Source: Planctomycetota bacterium (GTDB lineage Bacteria; Planctomycetota; UBA1135; JAKEFM01). From it: a stretch of 64,000 nt of DNA. Where the stretch lies: positions 1 through 64,000 of the forward strand of contig JAKEFM010000223.1 of assembly GCA_022616055.1 (NCBI GenBank). Direction: 5' to 3'. The notes under the pieces are model-generated. The model was given only the letters and a program-made list of their open reading frames with translations, did no database searches and was not told where the DNA came from. Each line of letters starts with the position of its first letter. Positions within the stretch are counted from its first letter, which is position 1. This document shows positions 10,305 through 19,899 of this stretch, piece by piece. The position numbers and the translations under genes were made by a program.

Positions 10305-10838
10305 TCATCCCCTCTCCACCCCGCCGACGAAGGCGATCTCCTGGAACCCGACCTCCGAGGCGAGGTCGAGGACGCGGACGACCTCCCCGTAGCGCACCCC
10401 CGGGCGCGCGTCGATCGCGCAGGGGCGCGGCCGGCCGTCCTCTCCCGGGGTCACCCTCGCCTGCTCGGCGAGCCAGGAGCGGAGCGTGCCGAGGTCCTCC
10501 GTCGCGCGGGGGCCGAGGGAGTAGCGGAGCACCCGGCCGACGAAGTCGTACGCCCGCCCGTCGCGGGAGGGGTCGTAGGGACGGCCGGGGCTCCCCTCCG
10601 CGACCTTCCTCCCCTCCTCGACGACCTCGATCCGCACCCCGACCTTCTCGAGCGGCCCGGCGGCGACCGCGCCGCTCCCGACGTCGCGCGGGAGGTGGGC
10701 GCTCAGCTTCCCCTCGAGGGTCTGGAAGCGCAGCGTGCAGAGGAAGAAGACGAGGAGCTGGAAGGTGACGTCGATCATCGGCGTCGTCTGGAGGGGGACC
10801 TCGCGCTCGGAGACCTCCCGGTTGATCGCGGCGGTCAC
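10305..10838 (-). CDS. ExbD/TolR-family biopolymer transport protein (copy 1)
   Basis: VPLQTTPMIDVTFQLLVFFLCT TM helix with conserved Asp; HLPRD. Confidence 0.85.
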   Translation of the reverse strand: MTAAINREVSEREVPLQTTPMIDVTFQLLVFFLCTLRFQTLEGKLSAHLPRDVGSGAVAAGPLEKVGVRIEVVEEGRKVAEGSPGRPYDPSRDGRAYDFVGRVLRYSLGPRATEDLGTLRSWLAEQARVTPGEDGRPRPCAIDARPGVRYGEVVRVLDLASEVGFQEIAFVGGVERG

Positions 10839-10841
10839 GGC

Positions 10842-11339
10842 CTAGCGCCCCTCCTCCCTCCCCTCGGCGGCCGCCAGCTCGACCTTCCAGATGCGCACCC
10901 CCTCGCGGGCGCACCACTCGAGGACCCGCTGGACGTGGGCGAAGGGGACGTTGCGGTCCGCCCGTACGAGGAGGGGCTCGTCGGGGATCTCCCGCCGGGC
11001 GACCTCGTCGTACCGGCGCGGCATCGCCCGGGCCCACCGGGCGAGCTGCTCCTGCACCTCCCGGGGGTCGCGCAGCCGCGGGTCCGCGCTCGTCGGGTCG
11101 TAGGTGAGGCGGCGGCGGATGAAGACGCGCCCCTCGTGGTCCACGTTGAGGATGGGGCGCTTCGTCGCCGGCTCGTCCGGCACCGCCGCGCGCGCGGGGG
11201 GGAGCTCGAGGCTCTCGAGCTCCTTCTGCCCCATGTCGATCGTGACGATGAAGAAGATGATCAGCTGGAAGCAGCAGTCGATCATCGGGGTCATGTTGAT
11301 CCCGAGGTCGAGGTCGATCGAGCGGCGGGGGGCGGGCAC
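10842..11339 (-). CDS. ExbD/TolR-family biopolymer transport protein (copy 2)
   Basis: GTG at 11339; INMTPMIDCCFQLIIFFIVT; RADRNVPFAHVQRVLEWC. Confidence 0.85.
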   Translation of the reverse strand: MPAPRRSIDLDLGINMTPMIDCCFQLIIFFIVTIDMGQKELESLELPPARAAVPDEPATKRPILNVDHEGRVFIRRRLTYDPTSADPRLRDPREVQEQLARWARAMPRRYDEVARREIPDEPLLVRADRNVPFAHVQRVLEWCAREGVRIWKVELAAAEGREEGR

Positions 11340-11350
11340 CCGGAGGCTCC

Positions 11351-12085
11351 CTACCCCTTCGCGACCCGGAGGCGCTCGAGGAGGTCGACGGCGAGATCCC
11401 CGACCTCGATCGAGAGGCGGGTCACCCGGTTGCGCATCTGGGCGAAGACCGCCGTCACGGGGATCGCGACGAGGAGGCCGAAGAGCGTCGTCAGGAGCGC
11501 GACGGCGATGTCTCCGGCGAAGTCGGCGGGGTTCGCCTGGCCCCGCTTCGCCGCGATCACGTTGAACGCCCCGATCATCCCCTGGACCGTCCCGAGGAGG
11601 CCGAGCATCGGGGCGATGTTCGCGTGCACGGAGAGCCAGCCGACCCGCTGGTGGAGACGGATCGACTCCGCCTCGAGGGCGTCGGCGCTCGCCTTCTCGA
11701 TCGCCTCGTGGGGGTGGCCCGCCTTCGCCAGGCCGGCCGCGACGACGTTCGCGAGGAAGGAGGGGCGGTCCGCGCACAGCTCGAGCGCCTCCCGCACCGC
11801 CTTCTCGTCGAGGAGGGCGTGGAGCTCCTCGAGGAGGTCCGGGGGGGCGAGCTTCTCCCGGCGGATCGTCATCGCCTGCTCGAGGGCGATCGCCCCGACG
11901 AGGACCGACTGGGCGACGATCAGCATCCCGATCACGCCGGAGGCCCGGATCCACCCCCACACCGAGTGGGTCCACGCGAGCGGATCCCTCGCCGCCTCGG
12001 CCTCCTCCTGCGCCAGGGCGCCGCCCGCTGCGAGGGCGAGGAGGAGGGCGGCCGGGAGGAACGGCGAGCGGGCGAGTCGTCTCAT
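11351..12085 (-). CDS. MotA/TolQ/ExbB proton-channel family protein
   Basis: Signal peptide; APMLGLLGTVQGMIGAFNVIA...AVALLTTLFGLLVAIPVTAVFAQMRNRV. Confidence 0.92.
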   Translation of the reverse strand: MRRLARSPFLPAALLLALAAGGALAQEEAEAARDPLAWTHSVWGWIRASGVIGMLIVAQSVLVGAIALEQAMTIRREKLAPPDLLEELHALLDEKAVREALELCADRPSFLANVVAAGLAKAGHPHEAIEKASADALEAESIRLHQRVGWLSVHANIAPMLGLLGTVQGMIGAFNVIAAKRGQANPADFAGDIAVALLTTLFGLLVAIPVTAVFAQMRNRVTRLSIEVGDLAVDLLERLRVAKG

Positions 12086-12119
12086 CCTCCGCTCCTTCCC
12101 GCGCGAGTGGGGACGGGGC

Positions 12120-13184
12120 TCACTCGCCGAGGGCGCGGCGGGCCTTCCCGGCCCAGGGGGAGGAGGGGTGGCGGTTCGCGACCTCGGCGAGGTAGGCCCG
12201 CGCGAGGCGCTCGGCGTCGGGCTCCTCCCCGGAGAGACGGCGGTGGCACTCGGCGAGGAGGTAGGTCGCGCGCGGGACCGAGGGGAGGCCGGCGGGCCCC
12301 GTCGCCCGGGCCTCGGCGAGGGCGTAGATCGCCTCCCGCACCCTCCCGGCGGCGAGGAGCGCCTCCCCCTCGCCGGCCCGCGCGGTCGCGCGCGGCGCGA
12401 ACGCGCTCCCCGCCTCGGCGAGGAGGCCGCGGAAGTGGGAGAGCGCCTCGGCGGCGCGCCCCTCCGCGAGGAGACAGTCCCCCTGCGCGGCGCGCACGCG
12501 CGCGAGGAGGGGGGAGGGCGCGGGGATGCGCGCCTCGAGCGACCCGAGGGTTCTCCGCGCCTCCCCGGCCCGACCCGCGGCGAGGAGCGTCTGCGCCTTC
12601 TCGAAGTCGGCCTCGAGCTGCGCCTCTTCCCCTAGGAGGGAGACGCCCCCGCCCGCCTCCCCGAGGAGGGCGAGAGCCTCGTCGTGGCGCTGGAGGCTCC
12701 GCAGGCACCGGGACCGGCCGAGGAGGGCCGCCGGGAATCGCCGGCTCGAGGCGTGGGCCTCGGCGAACGCCCGGTAGGCCTCCGCCGCCTCCGCCGTCTT
12801 TCCCTCAACGGTCGCTCCCCACGCCTCGAGGAGCCCGGCGGACTCGAACGCGACCTCCTCCCGCAGCCAGGGACGCACTCCCCTCGCCTCGAGCGCCGCG
12901 GCGAGCGCGCGGGAGGCGGCGGCGAACTCGCCCGCCGCGCGCCTCTCGCGCGCGCGGCGGAGGGCCGGCGGCTCGTCCCGCCACTCGATCCTCAGGACCT
13001 GCGAGGCGGGGAGGACCCGCTCGCTCCCCCCCGCGCGGTAGCGCACCCCCGCGAGGGCGTCGGCGAGGACCTCCTCCACGCCGAGGCGCGAGCCGGTCAC
13101 CGTCACGATCACGTCCCGGCGGCCCCCGGGGCCCGAACCGTCCGGTGAACAGGTCGCGAGGAGGAGAGGGACGAGGGGGATCAT
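12120..13184 (-). CDS. TPR-repeat protein, predicted lipoprotein
   Basis: MIPLVPLLLATCSPDG lipobox-like start; helical TPR-like body. Confidence 0.7.
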   Translation of the reverse strand: MIPLVPLLLATCSPDGSGPGGRRDVIVTVTGSRLGVEEVLADALAGVRYRAGGSERVLPASQVLRIEWRDEPPALRRARERRAAGEFAAASRALAAALEARGVRPWLREEVAFESAGLLEAWGATVEGKTAEAAEAYRAFAEAHASSRRFPAALLGRSRCLRSLQRHDEALALLGEAGGGVSLLGEEAQLEADFEKAQTLLAAGRAGEARRTLGSLEARIPAPSPLLARVRAAQGDCLLAEGRAAEALSHFRGLLAEAGSAFAPRATARAGEGEALLAAGRVREAIYALAEARATGPAGLPSVPRATYLLAECHRRLSGEEPDAERLARAYLAEVANRHPSSPWAGKARRALGE

Positions 13185-13257
13185 CCTCTCGATCCCCGGC
13201 GTCCCGGGCTCGGCGCGCCGGGCGCGGGGAGAGGGGGGGATTGTAGGGAGGAGGGGC

Positions 13258-16257
13258 TCACCTCGTCCGATCCATCAACCAGCGGAACCGCGCCGCCGCC
13301 TCGGGGCCCGCGATCGACTCGCCGAGGTCGGGGGCCTGGGAGGCGAAGGCCTCCAGGCTCGAGCGGAGCCGGCGCCCCTGCGCGGGGTCGATCCGGCTCC
13401 ACCTGTGGAGCATGTAGAGGTGCCCGAAGAGGAGATCGAAGAACTCGGCGTCCCGCCACGCTTCGCGGTGGGAGGCGAGGAGCTCGAGCCAGAGGCGGTT
13501 GCACTCCTCGAACTTCGGGGCGCTCGGCGGGACGCCCGGAGGACCCGGCTCGCCCTCCTCCTCCGCCGTGCCGGCGACCTCCACGAAGGGGGGGCGCGTC
13601 CCCCGCAGGTGGCCCCCGAGGCAGCGGGCCAGCAGCAGCTGGGTCTCCCTCGTCCGGCGCTCCGCGAGGACCTCCCGAAGCTCCTCCTCCGCCTTCGCGA
13701 GCCTCCCCTGCGCGAAGAGACAGCGCGCGTGCGCCTCTCGCAGCGCGGCGCGGCGGCCCTCCGCCTCCGGGTCGTCGGCGAACGTCCCGAGGATCGCCTC
13801 GTACAGGGCGCGCGGCCGGTCGAAGTCCCCGGCCCCGCGGCTCGCGAGCTCGAACCAGAGGTCCGCCTCCTTGCGCCAGTTGCGGAACGAGGGCTTCGCG
13901 GTCGAGTTGTAGAGGGAGAGGACCTCCGCCGCCTCCCGGAGCGCGGCCGTGAGGGCCTCCTCGGAGGAGCCGGGCGCTCGCTCCGCCTCCCGCGCGACGA
14001 GCACCTTCTCTTCCAGGGCGGAGAAGACCCTCGCCGCGGCGAGCCCCGTGAACCGGTCCTCTGCGAACCGATCCCGCATCGAGGAGAGGACCCCCTTCGC
14101 CGCCTCGAGGTCCCCGGCCCCGACGTGGGCGACGACGAGCCCGTAGTGGATCCGGGGGTGGTACTCGGAGCGCTCGGGGTGGAGCTCGAGGGCGCGCTCG
14201 AGGAGGGGGACCGCCCGCTCGAAGCCCCTCGCCCGCGCCGCCGCATCGCCCTGCGCCTCCGCCTCCCGCAGGGCGAGGGTCGCGGAGAAGAAGTCCGCCT
14301 CCGCCTGCGCCTCCTTCCGCCGGGCGATCGCGGCCGGGTCGGTGCGGGCGTTCCGGGGATCCTCGACCCGTCGCCGGAACTCGTCGAAGTGGCGCCTCGC
14401 GACCGCGAGGTCCGCGCTCCCGCAGGCGATCACCCCCTTGCGGGCGAGGGCGCGCTCGTACCACTCGCTGTCGGGACCGATCCGCTCGAGGCGGGCGAGC
14501 GCCTCCGCCGACTTCGCCCGCGCCCCCTCGGCATTCCCCTCCTCCTGGAGCGCGAGGGCCTCCTCCCGGAGTCGGACCGCCTGCCGCCACAGGAGGGTGT
14601 CGGCGGAGCCGCCGCGAGAGAACTTCGTGACCTCTTGCTCCGCCTCGGCGAGCAGGGCGCGGGGCGCCTCGTCGTTCCTCCCCGGCCCGCCGCGGCGGAT
14701 CGCCAGCATCGCCCGGTGGAAGCCGTCGGCGTTCCGCTCCGCCGTGGAGGGCTCGGCGGCGAAGTCGCGGGCGCCCATGCGGTACGCCATCGCCGCCTCG
14801 TGGGGCTGGCCGAGGGCCTCGAAGGCGCGGCCGAGGAGGAGGCAGGCCCGTCCTCCGTGCGTCGCCCGGTCGGCCTCCCCGCGCATCTCGCCGAGCGCGC
14901 GGCGGAGGAGCGCGAGCGCGTCATCGGGCTTGCGCAGGCGAAGCTCCCCCTCCGCCGCCGCCAGGAGAACCTCCGGATCGAATCCCCCGCCGGACGCAGC
15001 GATCTCGGCGAGGAAGGCCTGCGCCCGCAGCTCGAGGGTCGTCCGGGGGTTCTCGCGAAGCACGCGCAGCGCCAGCCGGAGGGCCTCCGTCGCGTCCCCC
15101 TCCTCGAGGAGGGAGCGCGCCCCCTCGAGGAGGGCGAGGTATCCCTGGACGCTGGGGGAGCGATCGCCCTCCCGCTCCATCCACTCGAGGAGGCGCCGCC
15201 TCCAGCGCCCCGCCCCCTCCGCGTCCCCCTCGCGATTCGAGAGCGCGAGCGCGATCGCGAAGGCCTCCTCCGTCCTCTCCCGGCGGAACCCCTTCCCCTC
15301 TTCCCCCTCCTCGACCGCGACCTCGCGGAGGACCTCGGGATCCTGGGGGAGGGCGTGCTCCATGACCCACTCGCAGAGCGAGAGGGCGGTCTCGAGCCGC
15401 TCCCGGCGCTCCCGCTCCTCCGACTCGCTCCTGGCCGCCTCGCGGGCGAGCTCCCCGTTCGTCCGGGCGAGGAGGAGGCACCCGAGGAGGCCGAACCACG
15501 AGCCCTCGCCCGAGGAGAGGAGGTAGTCGTTCATCACCCCGGCCGCCGTCCGCAGGTCGTCGGCCCGACGAGACGACCCGAGCGGCGCCGCCGCGCCCCG
15601 GTCGTGGTACGCCTTCCCCTTCACGTACCACGCGCGGAAGAAGGCGACGCGCTGCTCCTCCGACCTCTCTCCCTCCGGGACTTCCTCGATCGCCGCGACG
15701 ACGCGGCTCGCCTCCCGCACGGCGATCGCGAAGGAGGCGTCGGCGGCGGCGACGAGCGCCGCGCGCGGGTCCCCTGGCGGCTCTCCACCCGGGTCCTCCC
15801 GGAGGATCTCCGCCACCTCCGCCTCGATCCCGGCCGTGGGGGGATCTCCCTCCTCGGAGCGCTGGACCTCCTCTGCGAGGAACCGGCCGCGGGAGGCGGC
15901 GACCTCGGCGCAGTCGAGGCGCGCCGGGAGAGTCGCGGTCGTGCCGCCGTGGCGGGAGAGGAACGCCTCGAGCTTCCGGACGGCGAGCGACTGGAACTCG
16001 AGGCGACGCCCGCGGTCGAGTTCCCGCTCGGCGGCGAGCTTGAGGATTCCGCACGAGGCGAGGGCGACCCTGCGCTCCTCCTCCGCGGGGAGGCCCTGGC
16101 GGAGGAGCCTCTCGAGCCTCTCCGAGGCGAGGTCGTGGTAGCCGAGCTCCGAGACGAGAGCGCGGGCGAACGCGATCTCGTCCTCGACGGAGGACCCGGG
16201 GAGAGCCGGCGCCTGCCCGCCGGCGGAGAGGAGGAGGAGAAGCGCGAGGAGCGGCAC
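13258..16257 (-). CDS. Large exported TPR-repeat protein (about 999 aa)
   Basis: Likely GTG start at 16257 followed by signal peptide VPLLALLLLLSAGGQAPALP; many TPR-like helices; the ORF upstream of this start overlaps the divergent gene and is not credible. Confidence 0.72.
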   Translation of the reverse strand: MPLLALLLLLSAGGQAPALPGSSVEDEIAFARALVSELGYHDLASERLERLLRQGLPAEEERRVALASCGILKLAAERELDRGRRLEFQSLAVRKLEAFLSRHGGTTATLPARLDCAEVAASRGRFLAEEVQRSEEGDPPTAGIEAEVAEILREDPGGEPPGDPRAALVAAADASFAIAVREASRVVAAIEEVPEGERSEEQRVAFFRAWYVKGKAYHDRGAAAPLGSSRRADDLRTAAGVMNDYLLSSGEGSWFGLLGCLLLARTNGELAREAARSESEERERRERLETALSLCEWVMEHALPQDPEVLREVAVEEGEEGKGFRRERTEEAFAIALALSNREGDAEGAGRWRRRLLEWMEREGDRSPSVQGYLALLEGARSLLEEGDATEALRLALRVLRENPRTTLELRAQAFLAEIAASGGGFDPEVLLAAAEGELRLRKPDDALALLRRALGEMRGEADRATHGGRACLLLGRAFEALGQPHEAAMAYRMGARDFAAEPSTAERNADGFHRAMLAIRRGGPGRNDEAPRALLAEAEQEVTKFSRGGSADTLLWRQAVRLREEALALQEEGNAEGARAKSAEALARLERIGPDSEWYERALARKGVIACGSADLAVARRHFDEFRRRVEDPRNARTDPAAIARRKEAQAEADFFSATLALREAEAQGDAAARARGFERAVPLLERALELHPERSEYHPRIHYGLVVAHVGAGDLEAAKGVLSSMRDRFAEDRFTGLAAARVFSALEEKVLVAREAERAPGSSEEALTAALREAAEVLSLYNSTAKPSFRNWRKEADLWFELASRGAGDFDRPRALYEAILGTFADDPEAEGRRAALREAHARCLFAQGRLAKAEEELREVLAERRTRETQLLLARCLGGHLRGTRPPFVEVAGTAEEEGEPGPPGVPPSAPKFEECNRLWLELLASHREAWRDAEFFDLLFGHLYMLHRWSRIDPAQGRRLRSSLEAFASQAPDLGESIAGPEAAARFRWLMDRTR

Positions 16258-16402
16258 GCGAAGGGCGCGGAGGAGTAGCGTCCCTCCTCCGGGCTCGGGG
16301 AGGAGAGCGCCCCCGAGTCTCTCCCTAGTCGCCGAGGCGGGGAAGTTTCGCGTTCCCCCGAACCGTCGGCCTCCCCGCGCCGTTGATCCGCGCCGGCCTC
16401 GA

Positions 16403-16435
16403 GGACCCCGGTCCGAGGGGAAGGTCCCGTGGCCC
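16403..16435. promoter_or_regulatory. GGACCCC...GGTCCCG inverted-repeat element upstream of toroid gene 1
   Basis: GGACCCCGGTCCGAGGGGAAGGTCCCGTGGCCC about 65 nt before ATG 16478; related element before toroid gene 2. Confidence 0.35.
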
Positions 16436-16477
16436 GCGATCCGCTCCCCTCGGAAGCGCAGCCACCTCCTCGTCCTC

Positions 16478-18115
16478 ATGAACAACTCGAGCGATCGACC
16501 GGAGTCCGTCGCGCCCGGGACCGGAGCGCCCTCTCCGCCGTTCTTCCGGACCCTCGTCCGCAACGCGCCGTGGACCATCATCGCGGGGATGATCCACGTC
16601 GTCCTGATCGCGGTGCTGAGCGTGATCTACGTCGCGCACGTCCGCAGCAGGGAGGAGGCGAGGCCGACCACCGTCGCGATCCGCGAGGTCCGCGACGAGC
16701 CGGTGATCCCCCCCGTCGAGCCCCCCGAGAGCTTCAAGCGCGACGCTCTCCCGAAGCTCGCGGAGAAGAGTCTCGACCCCACCCCGCCCGTCGAGGACCC
16801 CTTCCTCGAGTTGGGGAAGGTGCTCCCCGAGGACCAGGTCTTCGAGGACGCCACGGTGAACGAAATCCGCGGGGACCCGACCGCGCTCGATCTCATTCTC
16901 CCCCCCGGCGACACCACCGGGGGGACGCCGATCGGAGTCGGCCGCATCGGGCGCTACGGGACTGGAATCCCCGACTCGATGGGGATCGGGAAGGTCGGAT
17001 CGCCCTACGGCGACCGCGACGGGGGGCAGCAGAGGGCCCGCAGGACTTGGCGAGGAGTCGAGACCGAGGGGCCGCTCGAGGACGCCCTCGAGTGGCTGAG
17101 GAAGCACCAGGACCCCGGAGGGAGGTGGGACTGCGATGGGTTCTCCAAGCACTGCAGGCAGAACACGTGCGACGGGCCCGGCGAGGGGCTCCACGACATC
17201 GGGGTCACAGGCCTCGCCCTCCTCGCCTTCCTCGGGGACGGCAACACGCTCAACACCGGACGCTACCGCGCCGTCGTCGCGCGGTCGGTCAAGTGGCTGA
17301 TCAACCAGCAGAACCGGGAGAACGGGCTCCTCGGTGATCCGGCCGGTCAGGCCTACCTCTACTCGCACGCGATCGGCACGCTCGCCCTCTGCGAGGCCTA
17401 CCATCTGAGCGGCAGGCCGGCGGCCCTCCGGGAGCCTGCGCAGCGCTCGCTCAACCTGATCCTCGCCTCGCGCAACCCCTACAAGGCCTGGCGCTACAGC
17501 CACCTCCCGAACGGGGACAACGACACCTCGGTGACCGGGTGGATGGTCTTCGCGCTCAAGGCGGGGGAGGAGGCGGGGCTGAACATCGACAAGACCGCCT
17601 ACGACGCGGCGCTCGCCTGGTTCGACGAAATGACCGACATGCAGACGGGCCGGTGCGGCTACCAGCAGAAGGGGGAAGCCTCCTCGAGGCGCACCGGGTC
17701 CGAGAAGCGCTTTCCGCAGGAGAAGACGGAGTCCCTCACGGCCGTGGCGCTGCTGTGCCGCTTCTTCCTCGGCCAGACGCCGGACAGGGTGCCGACGATG
17801 CGGCTGCACGCCGACCGGCTGCGCAAGACCCTCCCGGTCTGGGAGGTGACTCCGGAGCGCTCCCTGGTGGACGAGTACTACTGGTACTACGGCACCTTCG
17901 CGATGTTCCAGATGGGGGGGGAGGACTGGAAGCTCTGGAACGGGGCGATGAAGAAGGCGATCGTCGAGCACCAGCGGCAGGGGGGGGACGAGAACGGGTC
18001 GTGGGACCCCGTCGGCGCGTGGGGGAAGGACGGGGGCCGCGTGTACATGACCGCGATGAGCGCCCTCTGCATGGAGGTCTACTACCGATACGTGAGGGTC
18101 CTCGGGGGGCGGTAG
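16478..18115 (+). CDS. TonB-like membrane-anchored prenyltransferase/squalene-oxidase-repeat (alpha-toroid) protein, copy 1
   Basis: N-terminal TM WTIIAGMIHVVLIAVLSVIYVAHV, Pro/Glu-rich linker, then toroid repeats (ALEWLRKHQDPGGRWDCD; DTSVTGWMVFALKAGEEAGL; MTAMSALCMEVYYRY). Confidence 0.85.
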   Translation: MNNSSDRPESVAPGTGAPSPPFFRTLVRNAPWTIIAGMIHVVLIAVLSVIYVAHVRSREEARPTTVAIREVRDEPVIPPVEPPESFKRDALPKLAEKSLDPTPPVEDPFLELGKVLPEDQVFEDATVNEIRGDPTALDLILPPGDTTGGTPIGVGRIGRYGTGIPDSMGIGKVGSPYGDRDGGQQRARRTWRGVETEGPLEDALEWLRKHQDPGGRWDCDGFSKHCRQNTCDGPGEGLHDIGVTGLALLAFLGDGNTLNTGRYRAVVARSVKWLINQQNRENGLLGDPAGQAYLYSHAIGTLALCEAYHLSGRPAALREPAQRSLNLILASRNPYKAWRYSHLPNGDNDTSVTGWMVFALKAGEEAGLNIDKTAYDAALAWFDEMTDMQTGRCGYQQKGEASSRRTGSEKRFPQEKTESLTAVALLCRFFLGQTPDRVPTMRLHADRLRKTLPVWEVTPERSLVDEYYWYYGTFAMFQMGGEDWKLWNGAMKKAIVEHQRQGGDENGSWDPVGAWGKDGGRVYMTAMSALCMEVYYRYVRVLGGR

Positions 18116-18172
18116 TCGACCGGAGGCCCCCCCGAACCCGCGACCCCTCCGCTCCGTTGTTCCGGTCCGCGC

Positions 18173-18205
18173 GGGGACCCCGCCCGAGGGAGGGTCCCGC
18201 GGGCC
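18173..18205. promoter_or_regulatory. GGGACCC...GGGTCCC inverted-repeat element upstream of toroid gene 2
   Basis: GGGGACCCCGCCCGAGGGAGGGTCCCGCGGGCC; 7-bp perfect arms, about 70 nt before ATG 18251. Confidence 0.35.
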
Positions 18206-18250
18206 AACCTTGCCCTCTCCTCGGGCGTCCCGGTACCCTTCCTACCTGCC

Positions 18251-19888
18251 ATGAATGCGCCGAACGAACGACCGGAGTCCGTCGAGCCGGGGACCGAGGC
18301 GCCGTCTCCGCCGTTCCTCCAGACCGTCGTCCGCAACGCGCCGTGGGCCATCATCGCGCTGATGATCCACGTCGTCCTGATCGCGGTGCTGAGCGTGATC
18401 TACGTCGCGCACGCCCGCAAGAAGGAGGAGCTGACGGCGACTTCCGTCGCGATCAGCCAGCCCCGCAACGAGGAGGACCTCGCCCCCGTCGAGCCCCCGC
18501 CGATCATCGAGCGCAACGCGATCCCGAAGCTCGCGGACACGAACCTCGACCCGACGGAGAGCATCAAGGACGTCTTCCTCGAGCCCGGGAAGGTCATCCC
18601 GGAGAACGAGGTCTTCGACGACGCCACGGAGAACGACCTGCGCGGCGATCCCACCGCCCTCGACCTGAACATCCCGCGCGGCGACACGACCGGCGGCACG
18701 GCGGCCGGCGTCGGGACGGTCGGGCACTACGGGACGGGGATCCCCGACACGGTGGGAGGCTCGAAGGTCGGCTCGAGGTACGGCAGCCGGTTCGGGGGGA
18801 AGCAGGGAGCCCGCGGGACCGGCGGGGGATCGGGGACGGAGCAGTCGCTCCGGGACGCCCTCGAGTGGCTGAGGAAGCACCAGGACCCCGACGGGAGATG
18901 GGACTGCGACGAGTTCTCGAAGCACTGCAAGCAGAACACCTGCGACGGGGCCGGGGAGGGGCTCCACGACATCGGGATCACCGGCCTCGCCCTCCTCGCG
19001 TTCCTCGGGGACGGCAACACGCTGCAGGTCGGGCCCTACCGCGCCGTCGTCGCGCGGTCGGTCAAGTGGCTGATCGCCCAGCAGAACCGGGAGAACGGGC
19101 TCCTCGGCGAGCCGGCCGGGACGAGCTACCTCTACTCCCACTCGATCGGGGCGCTGGCGCTGTGCGAGGCCTACAGCCTCAGCAACAAACCGGCGGCCCT
19201 GCGGGAGCCGGCGCAGCGCGCGATCAACCTGATCCTCGCCGCGCGCAACCCCTACAAGGCCTGGCGCTACAACTATCCGCCGAACGGGGACAACGACACC
19301 TCGGTGACGGGGTGGATGGTCTTCGCCCTGAAGGCGGGAGAGGAGGCGGGGCTCAACATCGACAAGACCGCCTACGACGCCTCGCTCGCCTGGTTCGACG
19401 AGATGACCGACCTGCAGACGGGTCGGTGCGGCTACCAGCAGAAGGGGGAGGCCTCCTCCCGGCGCACGGGCTCGGAGAAGCGCTTCCCGCAGGACAAGAC
19501 CGAGTCCCTCACGGCGGTGGCTCTGCTCTGTCGCTTCTTCCTCGGCCAGACGCCGGAGAAGGTGCCGACGATGCGGCTGCACGCCGACCGGCTGCGCAAG
19601 ACCCTCCCGGTGTGGGAGGTGACGCCCGAGACCTCCCTGATCGACGAGTACTACTGGTACTACGGCACCTTCGCGATGTTCCAGATGGGAGGGGAGGACT
19701 GGAAGCTCTGGAACGGGGCGATGAAGAAGGCGATCGTCGAGCACCAGCGGCACGGGGGGGACGAGAACGGGTCGTGGGACCCGATCGGCGCGTGGGGGAA
19801 GGACGGCGGGCGGGTGTACATGACGGCCATCGGCGCCCTCTGCCTGGAGGTCTACTTCCGCTACGCGAAGGTCCTCGGGGCGCGGTAG
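18251..19888 (+). CDS. TonB-like membrane-anchored prenyltransferase/squalene-oxidase-repeat (alpha-toroid) protein, copy 2
   Basis: Same 545-aa length and architecture as copy 1 with long identical blocks, e.g. FFLGQTP(D/E)(R/K)VPTMRLHADRLRKTLPVWEVTPE. Confidence 0.85.
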   Translation: MNAPNERPESVEPGTEAPSPPFLQTVVRNAPWAIIALMIHVVLIAVLSVIYVAHARKKEELTATSVAISQPRNEEDLAPVEPPPIIERNAIPKLADTNLDPTESIKDVFLEPGKVIPENEVFDDATENDLRGDPTALDLNIPRGDTTGGTAAGVGTVGHYGTGIPDTVGGSKVGSRYGSRFGGKQGARGTGGGSGTEQSLRDALEWLRKHQDPDGRWDCDEFSKHCKQNTCDGAGEGLHDIGITGLALLAFLGDGNTLQVGPYRAVVARSVKWLIAQQNRENGLLGEPAGTSYLYSHSIGALALCEAYSLSNKPAALREPAQRAINLILAARNPYKAWRYNYPPNGDNDTSVTGWMVFALKAGEEAGLNIDKTAYDASLAWFDEMTDLQTGRCGYQQKGEASSRRTGSEKRFPQDKTESLTAVALLCRFFLGQTPEKVPTMRLHADRLRKTLPVWEVTPETSLIDEYYWYYGTFAMFQMGGEDWKLWNGAMKKAIVEHQRHGGDENGSWDPIGAWGKDGGRVYMTAIGALCLEVYFRYAKVLGAR

Positions 19889-19899
19889 TCGAGCACGGG

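Larger units (their letters stand above)
16478..19888 (+). repeat. Tandem gene duplication (two 545-aa toroid genes)
   Basis: Equal-length collinear ORFs, same strand, extensive nucleotide similarity through the 3' halves. Confidence 0.9.

Noticed and set aside
13405-16278. 957-aa plus-strand ORF, and similar long ORFs antisense to secretins, toroid and kinase genes
   Set aside because: Antisense mirror frames rich in Glu/Arg/Gly/Leu with no domain motifs; typical of high-GC third-position bias.
16478-19888. Hopanoid/squalene cyclase function for the two toroid proteins
   Set aside because: They have an N-terminal TM and TonB-like linker, and no DxDD catalytic motif was seen (closest is NGDNDTS); better viewed as non-enzymatic or unknown toroid domains.
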